Shown here: positions 1 to 4,887 of the stretch, piece after piece
How the letters are laid out: every line of letters starts with the position of its first letter
Numbering within the stretch: position 1 is the stretch's first letter
Assembly (NCBI GenBank): GCA_012800155.1
Contig: JAAZJX010000039.1
Span: forward strand, 1-10,306
DNA: 10,306 nt
Origin: Candidatus Magasanikiibacteriota bacterium
Lineage (GTDB): Bacteria; Patescibacteriota; Patescibacteriia; Magasanikbacterales; UBA922
Direction: 5' to 3'
Notes under the pieces: model-generated
Told to the model about the DNA's origin: nothing
The model's database searches: none
The model's input: only the letters and a program-made list of their open reading frames with translations
Translations under genes and position numbers: made by a program

Positions 1-8
1 ATCTCACC

Positions 9-39
9 GAAGTTTTAGCGAAGGTGCAAGGCAGGAATC
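9..39 (+). repeat. Left-edge copy of an intergenic repeat
   Basis: Bases 9-29 match 1494-1514 with one mismatch (the GAAGYTTTAGCGAAGGTGCAA unit), and both are followed by a GGAATC-type end (gcaggaatc here, acgggaatcc there). The core GCTTTAGCGAAGG also occurs at 1373-1385. The copies lie on both sides of the SPFH gene in the same orientation. No coding potential is visible here. Confidence 0.75.
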
Positions 40-178
40 TATTCAAAGCGGAAAAGTATTATTTAATACCAAACTATCAACATCCCTCTTAATTTCCCTT
101 CCACCATTTTGGCAAGACAGGCAAAAGAAGAATTTATTTGTCAAATTTTTTGACACAAGATAATTATTTAAATTAACC

Positions 179-208
179 ATATTTTTAGCTTATTATAGCT
201 AAAAATAT
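179..208. repeat. Perfect 12-bp inverted repeat, 6-base loop
   Basis: Arms 179-190 and 197-208 are perfectly complementary (ATATTTTTAGCT with AGCTAAAAATAT) around TATTAT. No T-run follows on either strand apart from the T5/A5 in the arms. It could be a weak bidirectional terminator for a gene left of the window, or a protein-binding dyad in front of the SPFH gene; the sequence does not decide. Confidence 0.7.
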
Positions 209-245
209 AATAAAATTAAATATCTTACATATTTAGTAAAAATTA

Positions 246-274
246 TTGACAAAAAAAAGAAATTATGATAAAGT
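246..274 (+). promoter_or_regulatory. Putative promoter of the SPFH gene
   Basis: A perfect -35 box TTGACA (246-251) is followed after 17 bases by TAAAGT (269-274), a 4/6 match to TATAAT. Transcription would start near 281, inside the dyad at 270-315. The weak -10 box keeps confidence moderate. Confidence 0.45.
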
Positions 275-315
275 ACATTATTCTTTAAACGGGTGTTTAA
301 AGAATTTTGTACTTT
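270..315 (+). promoter_or_regulatory. Long leader hairpin before the SPFH gene
   Basis: The outer stem has 8 bp (270-277 with 308-315), then a 2x2 internal loop, then an 11-bp inner stem (280-290 with 295-305) and a GGGT loop. A T6 run (313-318) overlaps and follows the 3' arm, so it has the form of an intrinsic terminator. It ends 20 bases before the ATG and just before the ribosome binding site, so it could act as an attenuator, a 5' mRNA stabiliser or an operator dyad. Confidence 0.6.
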
Positions 316-325
316 TTTCTTTTAT

Positions 326-330
326 GGAGG
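326..330 (+). promoter_or_regulatory. Shine-Dalgarno site GGAGG of the SPFH gene
   Basis: GGAGG sits 5 bases before the ATG at 336. It decides this start over the upstream in-frame TTG at 246, which would lie inside the -35 box. It is the only clear Shine-Dalgarno sequence in front of any gene in the window. Confidence 0.8.
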
Positions 331-335
331 GTAAA

Positions 336-1151
336 ATGGATAATTTGTTTTTCTTTTCTTTGTTTTTAACGGTCATTGCGATACTATCCCCTGTTGTTTT
401 CTGTTCTGTCACAACCAAGGCAAATCCAGATGCTGGTTTTGAAGTGGTTCTGGTAGACAAACCATTCTTTTTTGGAAAGGGTGGTGTTCAGCCAGAACCA
501 GTAAAAACTGGTTCAGAATGGACGTGGAGATCAACAAACCATATCCATGTAGACATGCGTCCAGTCCAATTTAAAATCCATCTTGATGGTTTTATGTCAA
601 AAGATGGTGTTCCGTTGGATTTTGATGCTGTAGTAAGACTTCGAGTCACAGACTCCGTAAGTCTAATCTCCAAATTTGGAGAGGGATGGTATGAAAACAA
701 TGTTGAGAATGAAGTGATTAATCGTGTTCGTAATGCCGTGCGAAAACACAAGATGAACGAAATAACGATTAACACTACAGCCATTGGAGCTATTGACGAG
801 GAGGTAACTAATGGATTAGTTTCTTATATAAAGGAAACTGAGCTTCCTATAGAACTAATTCATTTTACTGTTGGTAAAGCCAATCCTCCGGTTAGTATCA
901 AATATCAAATATTTGTAACCGCAAGCCAACAGTGGAGAACTCTTACAGAATACCAAGGGAAAGAAGCGGAGACAAGTAGCGCCGAAGCTGACAATGCCTT
1001 TCGTAATGCAATGAATATGTCCCCCGAACAATTTATTGCCTTAGAGTACATCGAGGCAATACGAGAAGTTTGTGGATCTGGGGGTAATTGCACTTTCCTT
1101 ATTGGAGAGAATGGTGTTTCTCCTGTCATCCCAACCGCAACAGCTAAATAG
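336..1151 (+). CDS. SPFH/Band 7 (prohibitin-like) membrane-anchored protein
   Basis: The 271-residue protein begins with one hydrophobic segment (about residues 4-24), which should anchor it in the membrane with the rest on one side. An SPFH/Band 7 domain follows (about 30-205). The family signature KDGVPLDFDAVVRLRV at 89-104 corresponds to the usual T-x-DGV-x-(V/L)-x-(V/F)-x-A-V-V-x-(Y/L)-R-V core, and ANPP near residue 210 is also typical. The C-terminal part is short and Ala/Glu-rich rather than the long coiled coil of flotillins. Such proteins scaffold membrane microdomains or protease complexes; the specific role here is unknown. No neighbour shares its transcription unit. Sampled G+C is near 40%, above its neighbours, and it alone has a Shine-Dalgarno sequence, which hints at acquisition from another genome. 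The family call is firm and the function is not. Confidence 0.85.
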   Translation: MDNLFFFSLFLTVIAILSPVVFCSVTTKANPDAGFEVVLVDKPFFFGKGGVQPEPVKTGSEWTWRSTNHIHVDMRPVQFKIHLDGFMSKDGVPLDFDAVVRLRVTDSVSLISKFGEGWYENNVENEVINRVRNAVRKHKMNEITINTTAIGAIDEEVTNGLVSYIKETELPIELIHFTVGKANPPVSIKYQIFVTASQQWRTLTEYQGKEAETSSAEADNAFRNAMNMSPEQFIALEYIEAIREVCGSGGNCTFLIGENGVSPVIPTATAK

Positions 1152-1168
1152 CTCTAGCTCTTTCAAAA

Positions 1169-1229
1169 ACCACGAAAATCATCGTGGTATCACAAAGCCC
1201 CAGATCTTAATAATATAAGACGACGGGGC
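1169..1229 (+). other. Two stem-loops in the SPFH 3' region
   Basis: The first is a 7-bp stem (1169-1175 with 1182-1188; ACCACGA/TCGTGGT). The second is a compound stem: GCCCC (1197-1201) with GGGGC (1225-1229), enclosing TCTTA (1205-1209) with TAAGA (1216-1220). Neither is followed by a T-run. They lie between the stop codon and the terminator at 1236-1267 and may form a structured 3' UTR or a small RNA. Confidence 0.5.
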
Positions 1230-1235
1230 AATTCC

Positions 1236-1267
1236 AAAAAATCATCTTTATATAAAGGTGATTTTTT
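1236..1267 (+). terminator. Rho-independent terminator of the SPFH gene
   Basis: A 14-bp stem (1236-1249 with 1254-1267, one G-T pair) with an ATAT loop. Its 3' arm ends in T6, and the 5' arm begins with A6, so it could also work on the minus strand. It lies 85 bases after the SPFH stop codon. Confidence 0.8.
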
Positions 1268-1417
1268 GTTTAATATTTATTCTATTTTTTTATTAAGAAA
1301 AAAATCAAAAAACCATTATTATTTTATTTTTTCAATAATACTTTTTATTCCCCCCTTGCCTGTCTCACCGTAGCTTTAGCGAAGGCGGAACCTGTCTCAC
1401 TGAAGGCGAAAAAGACT

Positions 1418-1439
1418 ATTCTCCCCTTGAGGGGAGAAT
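1418..1439. repeat. Palindrome ATTCTCCCC-ttga-GGGGAGAAT
   Basis: Nine perfect base pairs around a TTGA loop. A sister element with the same loop and C6/G6 arms is at 1597-1612 and is followed by TTGGGGGGTG. Both sit a short distance after a CCTGTCTCAC copy (1391-1400 and 1567-1576), so block and palindrome appear to be parts of one unit. Confidence 0.7.
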
Positions 1440-1471
1440 TTATTTGTCATTCCCGCAAAAACCCACTTGTC

Positions 1472-1523
1472 ATTCCCGCGACTGTGTGTCGCTGAAGCTT
1501 TAGCGAAGGTGCAAAACGGGAAT
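1472..1523. repeat. ATTCCCG/CGGGAAT repeat split by a second repeat
   Basis: Arms ATTCCCG (1472-1478) and CGGGAAT (1517-1523) match the compact palindrome at 1641-1660, but here they are separated by 38 bases instead of 6. The inserted piece contains a GCGAC/GTCGC mini-hairpin and the GCTTTAGCGAAGGTGCAA unit also seen near the left edge. It reads as one repeat inserted in the loop of another. Confidence 0.65.
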
Positions 1524-1596
1524 CCAGTAAAATAAAATTACAAAAACGAATAAAATTCCCCCCTTGCCTGTCTCACTAAAGTCAAAAGAGATTATT

Positions 1597-1612
1597 CCCC
1601 CCTTGAGGGGGG
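1597..1612. repeat. C6-ttga-G6 hairpin followed by a second G6 run
   Basis: CCCCCC (1597-1602) pairs with GGGGGG (1607-1612) around TTGA; a second G6 run follows at 1615-1620. These homopolymer runs are striking in an AT-rich genome and could slip during replication. Confidence 0.7.
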
Positions 1613-1640
1613 TTGGGGGGTGTTGACAAATCCAATTGTC

Positions 1641-1660
1641 ATTCCCGCGTAAGCGGGAAT
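1641..1660. repeat. Compact palindrome ATTCCCGC-gtaa-GCGGGAAT
   Basis: Eight perfect base pairs with a GTAA loop, preceded by TTGTC and followed by CCAGTAAA. This is the simplest full copy of the family. Copies with a longer inside are at 1472-1523 and, in the opposite orientation, at 1766-1807. Confidence 0.8.
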
Positions 1661-1765
1661 CCAGTAAATATAATATGGGAAAGAATAATAAAATTATAAA
1701 AATAAATAGAACACAGATTAAATGAATAGTATTTTATTAAAAAATTAATTAAAATAATATTACAG

Positions 1766-1807
1766 ATTCCCGCCGAAGTTTATCCTCGCGTAGGCGGGGA
1801 CGGGAAT
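1766..1807 (-). repeat. Opposite-orientation copy of the ATTCCCG repeat
   Basis: ATTCCCG (1766-1772) and CGGGAAT (1801-1807) enclose 28 bases. GACAA follows at 1808-1812, so read on the minus strand the unit begins TTGTCATTCCCG like the other copies. Inside, CCCGCC (1769-1774) can pair with GGCGGG (1793-1798), giving an alternative hairpin. Confidence 0.7.
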
Positions 1808-1912
1808 GACAAGAAGAGAGAGGGAATCCAGTAAAACAAAATTACAAAAACCTATTAAAAAAGATTAAAACTAATTCATTATAAACTATTTAAATAATTC
1901 AAAACTATCCAC

Positions 1913-1940
1913 TTGCATTCAAAAAATAACCTGCTATAAT
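1913..1940 (+). promoter_or_regulatory. guaB promoter, extended -10
   Basis: -35 TTGCAT (1913-1918), 16-base spacer, -10 TATAAT (1935-1940) preceded by TGC, which gives an extended -10. The predicted start near 1947 is only about two bases before the leader ORF ATG at 1949. A second TATAAT at 1993-1998 has only a poor -35 match. Confidence 0.75.
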
Positions 1941-1948
1941 ACATTAGT

Positions 1949-1987
1949 ATGAGAGATAAATCACTAAAATTCGTTTCACATTTCTGA
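1949..1987 (+). CDS. Putative 12-residue leader peptide before guaB
   Basis: The ORF reads MRDKSLKFVSHF and ends in TGA. Its ATG lies 8 bases after the -10 box, so it would be translated from a nearly leaderless mRNA. The stop is 15 bases before the hairpin at 2003-2025. The same layout, with a different peptide, precedes pyrB. So short an ORF could be chance; the repeated architecture is the only evidence for it. Confidence 0.3.
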   Translation: MRDKSLKFVSHF

Positions 1988-2002
1988 AGTTTTATAATAC
2001 CC

Positions 2003-2026
2003 AAATCCCGATCCAGTCGGGATTTT
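2003..2026 (+). terminator. Terminator-like leader hairpin upstream of guaB
   Basis: A 9-bp stem (2003-2011 with 2017-2025; AAATCCCGA/TCGGGATTT) with a 5-base loop and a TTTTATTAT tail. It lies about 56 bases after the predicted transcription start and 44 bases before the ATG, where it would block guaB if it formed. This suggests attenuation. It could instead end a short upstream transcript or stabilise the 5' end. Confidence 0.55.
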
Positions 2027-2069
2027 ATTATGTCTAAATAATTAAAATTTATTCTTAATTCTAAAAACT

Positions 2070-3509
2070 ATGAAAATTATCCCCTACGCTCTTACTTATG
2101 ATGATGTCTTAATTGTACCTCGTCGTTCTAGTTTTTCATCTAGAAGTGAAGCTAATACTAAAACTAGATTAACCAAAAAAATTAATATCAATATTCCAAT
2201 TATTTCTGCTAATATGGATACTGTTACTGAAGCTGAAATGGCTATTTCTTTAGCTCGCTTAGGAGGAATAGGAATTATTCATCGTTTTATGAGTATTGAA
2301 GAAAATGCAGAAATGATCAGAAGAGTAAAACGAGCTCAAAGTTTTATTATAGAAAATCCTTATACTATTGATCCAGATAAGACTGTTAATGAAGCCAAAA
2401 AATATGCTGAAGAAGTTGGAGTTACTGGTTTAATTGTTGCCAATGAGGATAAAAAATTACAAGGTATTTTATCTCGCCGTGATTTTATTTTTGCCAATGA
2501 TAATTCTGACACTCTCAAAGTTCGTGATATTATGACTCCACGAGAAAAATTAATTACCAGTCATGCTCATACTACTTTTGAAGAAGCCCAAAAAATATTT
2601 GCTAATCATAAAATTGAAAAACTACCTTTAGTAGACAAAGAAGATCGTATTATTGGTTTAATTACAGTTGATGATATAAAAAATATTATTGAATATCCTT
2701 TAGCTAACTTAGATGCTGAAGGTCAATTAATAGTTGGAGGAGCTGTGGGAGTTCATGGTGATTTTTTGGAAAGAGCCAAAGCTTTAATTCAAGCTGGAGC
2801 TGATGTAATTGTTATTGATATTGCTCATGGACATTCTGATCACATGATTGAAGCAATTAAAAAAATCCGAGAAATTTCTTCTGAAATTCAAATTATTGCT
2901 GGCAATATTGCCACAGCCCAAGCAGCCAAAGATCTTTGCGAAGCTGGAGCTGATGCTCTGAAAGTTGGTGTTGGTCCGGGTACAACTTGTATTACTAGAT
3001 TAGTCACTGGTTGTGGTGTGCCTCAACTAACTGCTGTAATGGAATGCGCCAAAATTGCAAAAAAATATAATGTACCAATAATTGCTGACGGTGGTATTCA
3101 AAAATCTGGTGATATTGTTAAAGCTATTGGTGCTGGGGCTGATACAGTCATGCTTGGTGGTGCGCTAGCTGGCACAGAAGAAAGTCCCGGAGTAGTCATG
3201 AGGCGTGGTGATAAAAAATTCAAAGTTTGTAGAGGAAGTGCTAGTTTCTCAGTTACTTTAAAAAGAAAAAATATTAATTTAGAAAAGAAAGATTTAAATG
3301 AAGTTGTACCAGAAGGAGTTGAATCTCTAGTCCCTTACAAAGGACCGATCATTGATTTAATTTCTCAATTTATTGGTGGCTTAAAATCTGGAATGAGTTA
3401 TACCAATTCTTACACCATAGCTGAACTTCAAAAAAATACTGAATTCGTTCGCATTACTAATGCTGGTGCTAAAGAAAGTGGACCTCATGATATTAATGTT
3501 ATTAATTAA
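2070..3509 (+). CDS. guaB: IMP dehydrogenase family protein (IMPDH; possible GMP reductase activity)
   Basis: The 479-residue protein has the usual IMPDH length and order. The barrel starts with LTYDDVLIVP (8-17). Two CBS domains follow at about 95-210, with MTP at 155-157 starting the second. The barrel resumes with DIAHGHS (250-256), GNIATA (278-283), the catalytic loop GPGTTCITR with Cys307, DGGI (340-343) and TEESPG (369-374), and ends in an IMPDH-like FVRITNAG..ES tail. IMPDH oxidises IMP to XMP with NAD+, the committed step to GMP, in the cytoplasm. The flap is unusual: YRGMGS is replaced by CRGSAS (387-392), and the Arg-Tyr dyad that activates water in classical IMPDH is not seen in 393-412. 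GMP reductases of the same superfamily also lack it. The gene has its own promoter and a leader hairpin, and no Shine-Dalgarno sequence. Family certain, reaction less so. Confidence 0.88.
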   Translation: MKIIPYALTYDDVLIVPRRSSFSSRSEANTKTRLTKKININIPIISANMDTVTEAEMAISLARLGGIGIIHRFMSIEENAEMIRRVKRAQSFIIENPYTIDPDKTVNEAKKYAEEVGVTGLIVANEDKKLQGILSRRDFIFANDNSDTLKVRDIMTPREKLITSHAHTTFEEAQKIFANHKIEKLPLVDKEDRIIGLITVDDIKNIIEYPLANLDAEGQLIVGGAVGVHGDFLERAKALIQAGADVIVIDIAHGHSDHMIEAIKKIREISSEIQIIAGNIATAQAAKDLCEAGADALKVGVGPGTTCITRLVTGCGVPQLTAVMECAKIAKKYNVPIIADGGIQKSGDIVKAIGAGADTVMLGGALAGTEESPGVVMRRGDKKFKVCRGSASFSVTLKRKNINLEKKDLNEVVPEGVESLVPYKGPIIDLISQFIGGLKSGMSYTNSYTIAELQKNTEFVRITNAGAKESGPHDINVIN

Positions 3510-3785
3510 TTAATTATAAATAAACTAAAAAACTATACTAAATTACCAACTAATCTAAAGACTAGTTTAGAATTTATTAAAAAAGAAATTAATTATTCAA
3601 TTAAAATTATCTCTTTTGAAACAGATAAAAACCAAACTATTTTAAAGTAAATTTTCTTCTTAAAAAATAAAAACTCTAACTCAAAGAGAGAAATTAATCA
3701 AAATACTTTTCAAATAATTATTAGAAAATCTTAAATTCTCAAAGAAAAAAACAAAAAATATTAAACTTACTCTATAAAATTATTT

Positions 3786-3850
3786 TAGTTTAGCCCAAAA
3801 ATTATCCACTTTATAAAGATTTGCCTTAAAATAATTTTTCTGCTAAACTA
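3786..3850. promoter_or_regulatory. 65-base two-stem dyad overlapping the pyrB promoter
   Basis: TAGTTTAGC (3786-3794) pairs with GCTAAACTA (3842-3850), and AAAAATTAT (3797-3805) pairs with ATAATTTTT (3831-3839). A 2x2 internal loop separates the two 9-bp stems and the 25-base loop contains CTTTATAAAG. The right arm contains the -10 box. It could be a pair of operator half-sites, a hairpin in a transcript from further upstream, or a small mobile-element remnant. Confidence 0.6.
3821..3849 (+). promoter_or_regulatory. Putative pyrB operon promoter, extended -10
   Basis: -35 TTGCCT (3821-3826), 17-base spacer, -10 TAAACT (3844-3849, 4/6) preceded by TGC. It resembles the guaB promoter (TTGCnT at -35, CTGCTA around the -10 start). 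Predicted start near 3856, just before the leader ORF. A TATAAT at 3883-3888 is a competing -10 box but lacks a good -35. Confidence 0.5.
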
Positions 3851-3858
3851 TTACCGAT

Positions 3859-3897
3859 ATGAATAAATTTAAAGACCCAACTTATAATTATTTTTAA
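3859..3897 (+). CDS. Putative 12-residue leader peptide before pyrB
   Basis: The ORF reads MNKFKDPTYNYF and ends in TAA. Its ATG is 9 bases after the -10 box. Its last codons form a T-rich stretch (TATAATTATTTTTAA), and the stop is 6 bases before the GC-rich hairpin. In the E. coli pyrBI operon, coupled translation of a leader peptide through a U-rich pause region prevents a terminator just before pyrB. This arrangement is similar, but the ORF is short and unproven. Confidence 0.35.
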   Translation: MNKFKDPTYNYF

Positions 3898-3903
3898 TAA
3901 ACG

Positions 3904-3927
3904 GCCACCCGATAAGGGTGGCTTTTT
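3904..3927 (+). terminator. Intrinsic terminator / attenuator just before pyrB
   Basis: A perfect 7-bp GC-rich stem (3904-3910 with 3916-3922; GCCACCC/GGGTGGC), loop GATAA, then T5 (3923-3927). It lies 17 bases before the pyrB ATG and 394 bases after the guaB stop, so it is better placed as a pyrB attenuator than as the guaB terminator. Confidence 0.7.
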
Positions 3928-3944
3928 CATAATTAATATTTTTT

Positions 3945-4865
3945 ATGCCAACAAACCTAAAAAACAAAGACATTATTTCCATTAAAGAATTAACTAAAAC
4001 AGATATTTTAAATATCTTAGAAAAAGCTCAAAAATTAAAACAAAAACCACAACCAAAATTATTAAGTGGTTATGTTCTTGGTAGTTGTTTTTTTGAACCC
4101 TCAACTAGAACTAGATTATCATTTGAAACAGCTATGAAAAAATTAGGAGGTAGTGTAATAGGTTTTGCTGATCCAAGTATCACTTCTACCAAAAAAGGAG
4201 AATCACTTTATGATTCAATCAAAATCATTGGTCAATATGTAGATGTGATTGCTATGCGTCATCCATTAGAAGGTTCTGCCAGACGAGCAGCCGAAGCAAC
4301 TGATAAACCAATTATAAATGGTGGTGATGGAGCAAATCAACATCCCACTCAAACTCTTTTAGATCTTTTTACTATCAAAGAATGTCAAGGAAAAATTGAA
4401 GGTTTAAAAATTGCCATAGTTGGCGATCTAAAATATGGACGCACAACACATTCCTTAGCTCAAGCCTTAATAAATTTTAATGCTCGTCTTTATTTCGTTG
4501 CTCCTGAATCATTGCAAATGCCAGAACATATCTGTAATGAATTAAAAGCTAAAAAAATAATTTTTTCTAAACATAAAAATATTGAAGAAATAATTAATGA
4601 AGTAGATATTCTTTATATGACTAGAATTCAAGGTGAAAGATTTCCTGATCCAATGGAATACGAAAGAATTAAAAATGTTTACATATTAAAAGAATCAATG
4701 CTTAACAATGTCAAAAAAAATATGCGTATTCTCCACCCCTTACCAAGAGTAAATGAAATTACTGCTGATGTTGATAATACTAAACATGCTTATTATTTTG
4801 AACAAGCAGAAAATGGTTTATATATTCGTCAAGCACTTCTTGCTTTAACTTTAGGAAAATTATAA
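3945..4865 (+). CDS. pyrB: Aspartate carbamoyltransferase catalytic subunit
   Basis: PyrB condenses carbamoyl phosphate with aspartate to give carbamoyl-aspartate, the first committed step of UMP synthesis, in the cytoplasm. The 306 residues match the family length. The carbamoyl-phosphate domain has STRTR (53-57), the mobile-loop KKGES (82-86) with the active-site Lys, and HPTQTLLDL (132-140). The aspartate domain has GDLKYGRTTHS (159-169), TRIQGERF (225-232) and HPLPRVNEI (263-271). All known catalytic positions appear intact. It is first in a tight operon with pyrI (22 bases downstream) and the carbamate kinase gene. The start has no Shine-Dalgarno sequence; the ATG follows a T-run after the terminator-like hairpin, so expression is probably set by read-through of that hairpin. 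Confidence 0.97.
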   Translation: MPTNLKNKDIISIKELTKTDILNILEKAQKLKQKPQPKLLSGYVLGSCFFEPSTRTRLSFETAMKKLGGSVIGFADPSITSTKKGESLYDSIKIIGQYVDVIAMRHPLEGSARRAAEATDKPIINGGDGANQHPTQTLLDLFTIKECQGKIEGLKIAIVGDLKYGRTTHSLAQALINFNARLYFVAPESLQMPEHICNELKAKKIIFSKHKNIEEIINEVDILYMTRIQGERFPDPMEYERIKNVYILKESMLNNVKKNMRILHPLPRVNEITADVDNTKHAYYFEQAENGLYIRQALLALTLGKL

Positions 4866-4887
4866 TTTATTAAATAAATATTTATCT

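Larger units (their letters stand above)
1..335. other. Non-coding region left of the SPFH gene
   Basis: No convincing ORF. It holds the partial repeat at 9-39, a 7-bp palindrome at 139-155 (TGTCAAA-ttt-TTTGACA), a 12-bp perfect inverted repeat at 179-208, a TTGACA box at 246-251 and a long hairpin at 270-315. The stretch 40-138 shows nothing further except AGACAGGCAA at 115-124, the reverse complement of part of the repeat at 1357-1366. Confidence 0.7.
1347..1851. repeat. Cluster of nested intergenic palindromic repeats
   Basis: Several related units are packed together. A 22-base block beginning ATTCCCCCCTTGCC is identical at 1347-1368 and 1555-1576. TTGTCATTCCCGC occurs at 1444-1456, 1467-1479 and 1636-1648, and in reverse orientation ending at 1812 (less exact). 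The core GCTTTAGCGAAGG occurs at 1373-1385 and 1497-1509. A 30-base block beginning GGGAATCCAGTAAAA at 1518-1547 recurs at 1822-1851 with one mismatch. G+C is much higher than in the surroundings. There is no transposase gene, so any spread would depend on an enzyme encoded elsewhere. Confidence 0.85.
1152..2069. other. 918-base non-coding region between the SPFH gene and guaB
   Basis: No protein gene is supported apart from the 12-codon leader ORF near the right end. The left end holds the 3' hairpins and terminator (1169-1267). An AT-rich filler (1268-1346) follows, then the repeat cluster (1347-1851), another AT-rich stretch (1852-1912), and finally the guaB promoter and leader (1913-2069). 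Confidence 0.75.
3510..3944. other. 435-base region between guaB and pyrB
   Basis: No complete gene with a normal start is supported. Bases 3510-3650 stay open in the guaB frame for 46 codons after its stop but lack ATG. The stretch 3651-3785 is A-rich with no pattern I can name. A large dyad (3786-3850), a promoter (3821-3849), a 12-codon ORF (3859-3897) and a terminator-like hairpin (3904-3927) follow and form the pyrB leader. Confidence 0.7.

Noticed and set aside
139..155. TTGACA at 150-155 as a promoter
   Set aside because: No acceptable -10 box at 16-18 bases; the sequence is better described as a short palindrome.
246..335. N-terminal extension of the SPFH protein from a TTG start at 246
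   Set aside because: The extension would be coded by the -35 box and the long hairpin. The ATG at 336 has a good Shine-Dalgarno sequence and is followed directly by the hydrophobic anchor.
488..784. Minus-strand ORF inside the SPFH gene
   Set aside because: Antisense to a clear SPFH domain; no recognisable motif and no start signals.
1440..1812. CRISPR array
   Set aside because: The repeated units differ in length and orientation, spacing is irregular, and no cas genes are present; they are interspersed palindromic repeats.
1152..2069. tRNA or rRNA gene in the long intergenic region
   Set aside because: No cloverleaf with a T-loop GTTCRA motif or rRNA-like segment could be recognised.
3786..3927. 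Known riboswitch or PyrR-binding leader
   Set aside because: I do not see a conserved aptamer sequence or the PyrR anti-antiterminator consensus; only generic stems are present.
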